A stretch of 64,000 bases of DNA from Anaerolineae bacterium (GTDB lineage: Bacteria > Chloroflexota > Anaerolineae > Aggregatilineales > Phototrophicaceae), in assembly GCA_019912965.1 (NCBI GenBank), contig JAIOHM010000003.1, forward strand, positions 1 to 64,000, read 5' to 3'. Under the pieces are notes generated by a model. That model had not been told where the DNA came from and ran no database searches. It was given only the letters and a program-made list of their open reading frames with translations. The number at the start of each line of letters is the position of its first letter. Positions within the stretch are counted from its first letter, which is position 1. A program made the position numbers and the translations under genes. Below are positions 1-8,391 of this stretch, piece by piece.

Positions 1-6
1 CCCAAA

Positions 7-33
7 CCCCCTCCCCGTACAATAGGGAGGGGG
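7..33. terminator. Hairpin CCCCCTCCC/GGGAGGGGG followed by CTTT, terminator-like
   Basis: Perfect 9-bp inverted repeat read directly in the sequence. Confidence 0.45.
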
Positions 34-128
34 CTTTAAAGACCATTGGGGTCAGATTGATTGGTTTTCGCATCAAAAATCTGTCTTCACCGTTGAGTGT
101 GGTGCTACCCCGATGAGCATTCTTTCAG

Positions 129-749
129 CTATGGGTGTGGCACTCCGGTTGGGAAGGTCGATGTGGGCTGGAAAGGATCAGGCAGAGTTGGGAACGGCAA
201 TGGGACATCGGTGGTAGGCGTCGGTGGTATACCACCCGGAATTACAGTTATTTGTGGGAATGAAGTTGCGATAAGTTGGTTGTTACCTGGAGCCCGGGTT
301 GCTACCACCAGCGGCGGAACAGTGACACTGGTCAAAAAACCGGCCACATAACCCGTCACATTATTGGGCAGCGCGATGCTGTGCCAGCCATCCACAGTTG
401 CAATAACCTGAATCGCATCCCGATAATTGTAGGTCATAATCACATTACAACCCGTTGACGGACAAGCGCGCACATTTGCCCCTCCCGCATTGTTGATATA
501 CCAAGTGGTCAAACTGATCTGGGCCGATGGTTGGTTGGGTGGCAAATCGGTTGAGGTCGCAGTCGGTAGTGGAGGCGGCGCGGGTAGATTACCGCTTGGT
601 TGGCTAAAAGTGGCTGTAACAATAATGATTTGTGGGGCAGCAGTAGGTGTAACGACGCTGCTTGATGTTGTGTTGAGGTTACAGGACGCGATAGCTGTCC
701 CCATAAATACGAGGATGAGCAGGGCAAAGCTGCCCCGCTTCGTTTTCAT
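129..749 (-). CDS. SH3b-domain lipoprotein
   Basis: Signal peptide with lipobox-like ..TAIASC; SH3b-like segment NVRACPSTGCNVIMTY..GWHSIALPNNVTGYVAGFL. Confidence 0.75.
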   Translation of the reverse strand: MKTKRGSFALLILVFMGTAIASCNLNTTSSSVVTPTAAPQIIIVTATFSQPSGNLPAPPPLPTATSTDLPPNQPSAQISLTTWYINNAGGANVRACPSTGCNVIMTYNYRDAIQVIATVDGWHSIALPNNVTGYVAGFLTSVTVPPLVVATRAPGNNQLIATSFPQITVIPGGIPPTPTTDVPLPFPTLPDPFQPTSTFPTGVPHP

Positions 750-2455
750 GTTCCCCCTCCTTTGATCTGATTCAAACGCTGATCGATGTCTGATTTGAAA
801 TCCGTGTTGGGGTCTAAAGTTAATGCCTGATTGAATGCTATCTCGGCTGCCGCATCATCATTTTGCTCATCGTAAATCACGCCTGACCAGTAATATCCGA
901 TCACCGCCAAAGTCTTGAGCACCTCATCTGGCGACGCTTTGTATGAGTCGATGGCAACCTGATAATAAGCAATCGCTTTTTGCGCCAGATCAGCTTTTTG
1001 CGCCAGATCAGCGATCAAATATTGGATGGCGTAAATATTGCCAAAGCCCACATTGGCTTTTTCAGTAACATGAGCACCATAAGGCTGATTTTCCAAACGG
1101 AGCGCCTGACTAAAATACGAGAGCGCGGTAGCAAAGTTCTCTTGCGCGGTAACGATATCTCCCGCAGCATAATCGTTTCGGCCTCTGTCGTAATACACAT
1201 TCCCTTCCGCCAGCACCGCTCGCCCATAATTAGGGTTAATTTCGAGCGCCTTTTCTGCGTTTTCTTGCGCGCCATCCAGATCATTGTCCAACCGTGCAAT
1301 GGTTGAACCGAACAGATAGAGGATTTCTATACCCTGTTTTTGATCAGTAGTCTCGGCGGTTTTGATAGCATTATCGATAGTGGCATGAGCGCGTTGAAGA
1401 TCGTTTGAGATGAGATAAGCCAGTGCTTTTGTAAATTCGATCAACACCGAAGTGCGCTGTTGCAGAACAGTATAAAAAATGCTGCTCCCCGCCGAAATAT
1501 CCTGAGTCGTAAAATCAATCGGCTGGTTCAGTTGATACAACCCCACCAATTCACCCACTTCGGAGCGGTACCGTTCTGCAACGTAGAAGCGAGGGGAAAG
1601 CGAGGCGGTATTGCCATCGCTGCTGACGATCACATCCCCATAAATCACCACATGCGCGTTGATGTTTTTCGCCAGTTCTTTCGCCTCAGACGCATTGTTA
1701 ATCACGCCGATGCGATCACTGGTCACCTGTACATCAAAACCGAGGATGTCCGATTGGTACTCCGTATCGAGGATGCCCAACAATCGCTGCCGAACAGCGT
1801 CTGAGACGGCAACCGGGGCGTTTTCCGGTACTTGTTTGAAGGTCGCCACCGCGACATTAAACTGCCCGGTCATATACGGCGGCTGCGACAAATACCAACT
1901 TGCTCCGGCTGCTCCCACAATGCCCAGCACGAGGAATAACAGCAGTAGGCCAATCAACAACGGACTGAATTTCCGCTGGGTCGACACGGGTTTCGGATGG
2001 GCATCTTCCCATTCGTCAAGCGCCTGCATCAGCTTGACTCGAAAATCATCAACACTGGTGAAGTAAATGCGAATCAGGTCTTTGCTGATTCGGTCTTTAA
2101 AAGTTTGAACACGTGCGGGGTCATCGCGGTATTGCGGGGTATTCGGCCACTCATATTGCGGGTGAACGATGAAACATAACCGTTCCAGTTGCCGTTCCCC
2201 GGCATAATCAAATTCAATTTCGGTGACGCTTTTATCGTAGCCGTCCTCGATGTAGCCGTAGCGGTGGGCAAAAATCCCCACATACAGATCGGCTTCATCC
2301 AGTTTGCGTTTGCTGCCTTCGGTCGCGCCTACGCCCATCGGGCCGAAATATTCCATCCCAATCGGCAAAAACCCAAGCCGGAGGCAAACCTCAATCGCGG
2401 CCTTTCGATATTCGGTTAAGTCCAGACTGGTGCTGCTGATGAAGACGTTAGTCAT
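746..2455 (-). CDS. DUF4062 domain protein with TM segment and C-terminal TPR-like repeats
   Basis: N-term MTNVFISSTSLDLTEYRKAAIEVCLRLG..EMDEADLYVGIFAHRYGY-type DUF4062 motif; hydrophobic LLIGLLLLFLVLGIVGAAGASWYL; TPR-like helices at the C-term; 4-nt overlap with the downstream SH3b lipoprotein. Confidence 0.8.
   Translation of the reverse strand: MTNVFISSTSLDLTEYRKAAIEVCLRLGFLPIGMEYFGPMGVGATEGSKRKLDEADLYVGIFAHRYGYIEDGYDKSVTEIEFDYAGERQLERLCFIVHPQYEWPNTPQYRDDPARVQTFKDRISKDLIRIYFTSVDDFRVKLMQALDEWEDAHPKPVSTQRKFSPLLIGLLLLFLVLGIVGAAGASWYLSQPPYMTGQFNVAVATFKQVPENAPVAVSDAVRQRLLGILDTEYQSDILGFDVQVTSDRIGVINNASEAKELAKNINAHVVIYGDVIVSSDGNTASLSPRFYVAERYRSEVGELVGLYQLNQPIDFTTQDISAGSSIFYTVLQQRTSVLIEFTKALAYLISNDLQRAHATIDNAIKTAETTDQKQGIEILYLFGSTIARLDNDLDGAQENAEKALEINPNYGRAVLAEGNVYYDRGRNDYAAGDIVTAQENFATALSYFSQALRLENQPYGAHVTEKANVGFGNIYAIQYLIADLAQKADLAQKAIAYYQVAIDSYKASPDEVLKTLAVIGYYWSGVIYDEQNDDAAAEIAFNQALTLDPNTDFKSDIDQRLNQIKGGGT
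975..1010 (-). repeat. Perfect 18-bp tandem duplication (GCTTTTTGCGCCAGATCA x2) inside the TPR region
   Basis: Direct reading; gives DLAQKADLAQKA in the protein. Confidence 0.9.
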
Positions 2456-2527
2456 TCAGCACCCCCAATTTTCATGTTATTTACATAGTAACATTAATTG
2501 AGGGTTTTGTGAATTTATCCGATTCAA

Positions 2528-2553
2528 AAAACGCCACATTGCTGCGGCGTTTT
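2528..2553 (-). terminator. Intrinsic terminator downstream of sigA
   Basis: AAAACGCC..GGCGTTTT stem; reads into a T-run on the minus strand. Confidence 0.7.
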
Positions 2554-2572
2554 CATTTTTTGGGGAGTTCAG

Positions 2573-3712
2573 TTAAGAAAGATAATCGCGTAACTGGCGA
2601 GCGCGGCGCGGGTGACGCAGGCGGCGTAAAGCGCGGCCTTCAATCTGGCGGATGCGTTCACGCGTCAGGCCAAATTTCTGCCCAACTTCTTCCAGCGTGT
2701 AACAGCGACCATTTTGCAGACCAAAGCGCAGGCGCAGGATGCGGGCTTCGCGCGGGGTCAGGGTGCTCAACACGGCTTCAATCTTCTCGCGCAGCAGATT
2801 GTCGTAAGCATACTGCGTCGGGGTTGGAGCACTGTCGTTCTCGATAAAGTTGCCAAGTTCGCTGTCTTCATCTTCGCCTACCGGATGTTCCAAACTGAGG
2901 GGCTGCCATGATACCCGCAGCATCCACTGGACTTTGCGCGGCTCGACCTGCATTTCGGTGGCGATTTCGTCGGGGGTGGGTTTGCGCCCATATTCCTGTT
3001 CAAGCTGGCGGGCGACACGGTAAAGGCGGCGGATGCGGTCGCTCATGTGGACGGGTACGCGGATGGTACGTCCCTGATCGGCAATCGCGCGGGTGATGGT
3101 CTGCCGAATCCACCAGGTCGCGTAGGTGCTGAAGCGGAAGCCCCGGCGGTAATCAAACTTCTCGACGGCTTTCATCAGCCCCAGATTGCCTTCCTGAATC
3201 AGATCGAGGAAGGGGACGCCGCGCGACATGTAACGCTTGGCGATGGAAACTACCAGCCGGGTATTGGCTTTAATCAGGTGGTCGCGGGCATTGATGCCGT
3301 CTTCGACCGTCAGCCGCCATTCGAGGGCATGGGTGCTGCCGGGGTCTTTCAGCAGTTTGGTCTCACAGCCCAAACCCGCTTCCAGCCGGATTGCCAGCGC
3401 AATTTCTTCTTCGGTGCTGAGGAGGGGAACGCGCGCCATTTCCTTTAGATACAGCCCAACCGTATCGCTGGAGGCCAGCGCGTATATGTCGTAGTCTTCT
3501 TCGTATTCTTCGTCTTCCAAACTCAACTCATCATCAAAATCATCTTCCATAAAATCATCTTCAAGCCCAAAGTCCTCACCTTCACCCATCGCAAACAACA
3601 TATCATCAAAAGGTTCGGCATCGGGCGCATCCGGGATGTCATCCTCGAAGAAATCGGCCTCCGGTGCGAAGTCCATCTCGGTATCGTAATCATGTTTGTT
3701 ATAGTCGACCAT
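2573..3712 (-). CDS. sigA: RNA polymerase primary sigma factor (sigma-70, SigA/RpoD)
   Basis: Regions 2-4 motifs: [71 protein letters not shown]. Confidence 0.95.
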   Translation of the reverse strand: MVDYNKHDYDTEMDFAPEADFFEDDIPDAPDAEPFDDMLFAMGEGEDFGLEDDFMEDDFDDELSLEDEEYEEDYDIYALASSDTVGLYLKEMARVPLLSTEEEIALAIRLEAGLGCETKLLKDPGSTHALEWRLTVEDGINARDHLIKANTRLVVSIAKRYMSRGVPFLDLIQEGNLGLMKAVEKFDYRRGFRFSTYATWWIRQTITRAIADQGRTIRVPVHMSDRIRRLYRVARQLEQEYGRKPTPDEIATEMQVEPRKVQWMLRVSWQPLSLEHPVGEDEDSELGNFIENDSAPTPTQYAYDNLLREKIEAVLSTLTPREARILRLRFGLQNGRCYTLEEVGQKFGLTRERIRQIEGRALRRLRHPRRARQLRDYLS

Positions 3713-3748
3713 AACTACCCCCTAAGGCGCAAAGTAAAACCGTATACA

Positions 3749-4270
3749 TTATTCGAGGAATTTCTTGAAACCGGCGAGGCGGGGATCAACCGCTTCTTCG
3801 GCACAGGTGCAGGTTGTGTGATTCCAGTTCGCGCCGCATTCCGGGCAAAGCCCTTTGCACTCCGGGCGACAGAGGAACCCGCGTGAAGATACAATCAGCA
3901 CTTCAGCGCGCAGCAGCGGTGCTAAATCCAAAATGCCATCATCATGCAAACTAAACTCGGCAGCAGTTGGGGAGGGGTAGGCAAATAGTTCTTCGACATT
4001 GACTGTGACATTTCTTGTCACAATATCCAGGCAGCGATAGCACTCCCCGGATATGCCCACCTGCAACTGCCCCTGTACCAGGATGCCTTCCGCCGTGCGG
4101 CTGAGGCGAATGGGGCCGCGAACGTAATTAGCGGTGAGATCGTCGGCGATCCTGACTGTTGGTACGTCGAAAGTCGAGTCATGATTGTGACCGGGGCCGC
4201 TGCTTAACAGAAACCCTACGTTGATCTTCAAAACCCGATTACTAACATACCCACTATGAGACTGATTCAC
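3749..4270 (-). CDS. DUF177 (YceD-like) family protein
   Basis: GECYRCLDIVTRNVTVNVEELFAY and C-term CRPECKGLCPECGANWNHTTCTC. Confidence 0.85.
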   Translation of the reverse strand: MNQSHSGYVSNRVLKINVGFLLSSGPGHNHDSTFDVPTVRIADDLTANYVRGPIRLSRTAEGILVQGQLQVGISGECYRCLDIVTRNVTVNVEELFAYPSPTAAEFSLHDDGILDLAPLLRAEVLIVSSRGFLCRPECKGLCPECGANWNHTTCTCAEEAVDPRLAGFKKFLE

Positions 4271-4628
4271 CGCGTGATGCCCTGGTTATAAACCGCTTGT
4301 ATGCGGTTTCAGACATTTGATCTTTACAAAGTATATGAAGTTTCATTTGTTTGTGTCAAGATTTGAGACAACGACTAAACTAATTTCCTACCGAATTTTT
4401 CGTATTTTTTATCAGTGTGACCATTTTTGTCACAACATTACGGTGTTCATAGACACACTGTCTATTAAATTGAGAGTCTTAATCCTTTGTAAAGGCGACC
4501 TTTACGTTTATTCAAGAATCATTATGCGGATAAACCGAGACAGTATGAACCTTCATAATTGGGGGATTGGCGGTGCTGTGATTTCAATTACGTGTTAATA
4601 TATTCACAGTGCCACACCTCTCCACCGG

Positions 4629-7600
4629 ATGACGGTTATGATCGGAACGCGGCTCGGCCCATACGAACTTGTAGAAGAAGTCGGCAAAGGCGGCATGGCG
4701 ACGGTTTACCGTGCCTACCAGCCCGCTATGGATCGTTATGTTGCTGTCAAGATTATTCACCGTTCGATTGCTGCTGATGCCCTCAGTCTGGAACGGTTTC
4801 AGCGCGAGGCACGTTTAGTCACAAGGCTGGAACATCCGCACCTGCTGCCGATCTATGATTACGATGGCGCACATGACCCACCCTACATTGTCATGCGCTA
4901 TCTGGAAAGCGGCACACTCAAAGAGGTGCTGGATCATGGCAGCGTCCCCCACGAGGAAATGATCTACATGCTGCGGCAGATCGCTGCGGCGCTGGATTAC
5001 GCACACCGACGGGGCATCATCCACCGCGACATTAAACCGTCCAATATTATGATCGATCAGGATGGCAATGCTTTCCTGACGGATTTCGGCATCGCCCGCA
5101 TGACCGAGGCGGGACAAGGTTTGACACAAACCGGTTACACGGTCGGCACACCCGGTTACATGTCACCGGAACAGGGCATGGGGGCGGAGGCGGTCGATCA
5201 TCGCGCTGATATTTATTCGCTGGGCGTGATGGTCTATCAGATGCTCACCGGGCAAATGCCCTACAGCGCCGAAACCCCGTTGGCCGTTATCCTCAAACAT
5301 TTGAATGATCCCGTGCCGCGCGCCTCGGCTGTCAATGAATCGATTCCGCCCGCAGTGGACGACGTGCTGACGAAAGCCATGTCCAAAAAACCGGGCGACC
5401 GTTATGACACGGCAGGCGATTTTGTGACCGCGCTGACCAATGCCATCGGCGCGGCAATCATCAACACGCCAGTGAATTTACGCCGTGCGGCACAGCAAAG
5501 TATCGACGGCGCGGCGACCCTGCGGGAACAGAAACGCGAACAGATCGAACGCACGATGGCTGAATTGGCTGCCAGTCGTTCCTTGACGGCTGCGCCTGCC
5601 CCGACGCCACCCGCTGCGGCGGTCATCGAAGATGGGCCAACGCTGCGAACGCCGACCGATCAACGTGCCGTGCAGCCGCCCACAACCGTTATTTCATCAC
5701 CACCACCGCGTAATCAACTGCCCATCATTATCGGCGCAGTTGTCGGGCTGATTGCCATTGTCGCCCTGATCTTTTTGCTGATTAACAACGATGGGGACAT
5801 TGAACCCACGCTGACGCCTACCCTTCAGCAGCAAATCGCCGCTGCCCCTACCGACACCCAAGCCCCAACGGCTGATCTGAGCACCCCTTCTGGTGGTGGG
5901 TCAGGCGATGCCGAAAGTGCGACGCCCGCTTCGAGCGATACGGCTGCACCAACCCACACGCCAGAGCCGACCAACACATCTGAGCCGAGCAGTACACCGA
6001 CGCCATCCACCCCGGCGGCGCAAAGCCTGCGAAGCATTATCGCCCGCAGCGGCCCCGGTTCGCAGTATCCCAAAGTGGCTGATGTACCCAGCGGTCTGGA
6101 ATTGGAAATCGTCGGCATCAGCGAGGATGGCGGCTGGTTGAAGGTGATTTTGCCAGATGGCGCTGAAGGCTGGTTAGCCGCATCGGCAGCTTCGATTATA
6201 ACGGTGGGGAATTTGCAGGCCGTTCCGGTGGCGTTGGCTCCAACGGATACACCAACATATACATCCACGCCCACCGATACCCCCACCGATACGCCGACCC
6301 ATACGCCGACATCGACCTTCACGCCGACAGATACACCCACCAATACACCAACGGACACGCCGACCAACACGCCAACGGATACACCAACGGCGACCAATAC
6401 ACCCACCGCAACACCAACACCAAGCGCGACTTCGACGCCCAGCAGCACACCGACATATACATCCACGCCGACTGAAACGGCGACCCATACACCGACCAGC
6501 ACGCCCACGCTGACGCTGACGCCCACTTCCGAGTCCAGTTCCACACCCCTGCCACCACCGCCACCGCCGACGCCTATCCCGGCTGGTCAGCTTCCTTATG
6601 TAGCCGATTTTGAAGGCGAAAATGCCGTCACAGGCTGGGACTTTGACCCGGCCATCTGGCAGGTTGTGACCGAAGGCGGCGAAAATATCCTGATCGGACA
6701 GGGACGTTTACAACAGCCATTGGTCGTCCTCGGTCTGGAACGCCCGGAATGGCTGGAAGCATCGGTCAACGATCTGGTCATCAGCTTCAGCATCCGCTTT
6801 GATCCACAGACGGGCGGCGCGCGGATTATCTTCCGCTGTGCTGATGCAGGTGGATGCCCCGGCGGTTACAATGTGTTAGAGATTTTCCCCGGCCTCCTGA
6901 GCCTGAAGCGCAACGCCCCCACGCCGGATATTTTCGGACGGGAAAATGAGCGCGTCCTCAAGACCGATAACGCCCCGATTGGCGAAAACGAATGGCATAA
7001 TCTGACCATCTGGGTGCAGGGCAGCCGGATTTTCATCTATCTGAACCGCCAGTTGGTGATGAATCATGAAGACCTGATTCCGCCACAGTTAGGCGCGGGC
7101 GCAATCATCCTGCAAACCAACAGTGCCCAACGTGCCGTCCGATTCGATAATTTCATCGTTCAGCGCCCGGAACCCGCCAGCGATCATTTTCAGGGTTCGG
7201 GTCTGCCGCCGAACTGGCAGACCACCAGCACCACCAATACCACCATTGGGCAGGAAAGCGGCGGCAACCAATATCTGCAAATGCAGGGCGAAACGGTGGT
7301 GACGCCCAATGTGCTGCCCATCCGTGACCTGAATCTGGCCTGCCGCGTGTGGGTTGAACAGGGCGGCTACCGGCTGACCATTCGCCAGAATCCCGGCGGC
7401 AGTTTTGTGATGGCCTTCGATGCGGGCGATGTAACCATGACTCATCTAGATGGTGCGGGTGGCATCGTCGCGGAAAACCGCATTCGCAACTTCTACAACC
7501 GCAACCGCTGGGAAGATTTGAATATCCGCTTTATTGGAGATCGGCTGGAAATCTACCGCGATGGGGTCAGCCGTTTTGAAGAAACCCTGCCCGGTTCGCC

Positions 7601-8384
7601 CGCTGCTGGAGGCATCACGCTGGAAACCCGGCGTAACGACATCCTCCGCCTCGACGACTGTCTGATTGTTGAAACCGCCGCCAGTCGCAACGCCGGGGCG
7701 CGTTTTGCCATCGACCTTCGCCAGCAGGTCGCCAACCGTGATTTCCGCGAACTCCGCAGCGATTTGACCGAAGATTTTGCCGATCCCTTCCGCACCGATG
7801 ATTGGTGGGGCGAAGGCCGCAACGCGCCGGGGCAGTATTTCGAAGATGCTGGATCGCCGAATCATCAGCGTTTCTTGCGGATGACCTACGACCCCCGCGC
7901 CAGTCATCGGCTGTTCCGTCCCAACATCGGCGTCGAAATTTTCGGCCCCGGTCAGGACATCCGCAATTTCCGCGATTCAACCGATGTTTTGGTATCGGTG
8001 GAAGTCCGCTTCCACGAATCGGTGGGTATCGCATGGCTCGGCGTCCGTTCCACGCCCACCATCAGCGGGGCGGAAATCAACGGCTATCGAATCGAACTCC
8101 GCCGCAACCCGGACGGCACAACCGATGCCATCGTGCGTTATCAAGATCCGAATGTGCAGGAAGTCTACTTTGAAGGGCCAGTCCCCGGCGAGGCAGGCGA
8201 GTGGATCACGATTGAGGTCATCACGTTCAAAGAGAAAGCCGCCTTTTTCGTCAACGGCCAATTCGTCGCCGCCATCGAAAACACCCTGACCTACGGCGGC
8301 ACAATCGCCCTCGGCGTCGGTGAAGGCGTCACTGCCGACTTCGACACCCTCATCATCCGCGACACCACCCCGCATGACCAATAG
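4629..8384 (+). CDS. Membrane Ser/Thr protein kinase with SH3b, Thr-Pro-rich linker and C-terminal LamG/DUF1080-like domains
   Basis: Kinase motifs GKGGMATVYRA, HRDIKPSNIM, DFGIAR, GTPGYMSPEQ; TM LPIIIGAVVGLIAIVALIFLLI; TPTDTPT repeats; repeated jelly-roll-like segments. Confidence 0.9.
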   Translation: MTVMIGTRLGPYELVEEVGKGGMATVYRAYQPAMDRYVAVKIIHRSIAADALSLERFQREARLVTRLEHPHLLPIYDYDGAHDPPYIVMRYLESGTLKEVLDHGSVPHEEMIYMLRQIAAALDYAHRRGIIHRDIKPSNIMIDQDGNAFLTDFGIARMTEAGQGLTQTGYTVGTPGYMSPEQGMGAEAVDHRADIYSLGVMVYQMLTGQMPYSAETPLAVILKHLNDPVPRASAVNESIPPAVDDVLTKAMSKKPGDRYDTAGDFVTALTNAIGAAIINTPVNLRRAAQQSIDGAATLREQKREQIERTMAELAASRSLTAAPAPTPPAAAVIEDGPTLRTPTDQRAVQPPTTVISSPPPRNQLPIIIGAVVGLIAIVALIFLLINNDGDIEPTLTPTLQQQIAAAPTDTQAPTADLSTPSGGGSGDAESATPASSDTAAPTHTPEPTNTSEPSSTPTPSTPAAQSLRSIIARSGPGSQYPKVADVPSGLELEIVGISEDGGWLKVILPDGAEGWLAASAASIITVGNLQAVPVALAPTDTPTYTSTPTDTPTDTPTHTPTSTFTPTDTPTNTPTDTPTNTPTDTPTATNTPTATPTPSATSTPSSTPTYTSTPTETATHTPTSTPTLTLTPTSESSSTPLPPPPPPTPIPAGQLPYVADFEGENAVTGWDFDPAIWQVVTEGGENILIGQGRLQQPLVVLGLERPEWLEASVNDLVISFSIRFDPQTGGARIIFRCADAGGCPGGYNVLEIFPGLLSLKRNAPTPDIFGRENERVLKTDNAPIGENEWHNLTIWVQGSRIFIYLNRQLVMNHEDLIPPQLGAGAIILQTNSAQRAVRFDNFIVQRPEPASDHFQGSGLPPNWQTTSTTNTTIGQESGGNQYLQMQGETVVTPNVLPIRDLNLACRVWVEQGGYRLTIRQNPGGSFVMAFDAGDVTMTHLDGAGGIVAENRIRNFYNRNRWEDLNIRFIGDRLEIYRDGVSRFEETLPGSPAAGGITLETRRNDILRLDDCLIVETAASRNAGARFAIDLRQQVANRDFRELRSDLTEDFADPFRTDDWWGEGRNAPGQYFEDAGSPNHQRFLRMTYDPRASHRLFRPNIGVEIFGPGQDIRNFRDSTDVLVSVEVRFHESVGIAWLGVRSTPTISGAEINGYRIELRRNPDGTTDAIVRYQDPNVQEVYFEGPVPGEAGEWITIEVITFKEKAAFFVNGQFVAAIENTLTYGGTIALGVGEGVTADFDTLIIRDTTPHDQ
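6231..6545 (+). repeat. Degenerate ACNCCNACN tandem repeats coding for the Thr-Pro linker
   Basis: (TPTDTPT)n in the translation of the kinase gene. Confidence 0.85.
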
Positions 8385-8391
8385 GGGTATA

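Noticed and set aside
5825-6544. 239-aa VGV/SVGV repeat ORF on the minus strand
   Set aside because: Antisense translation of the Thr-Pro repeat of the kinase gene.
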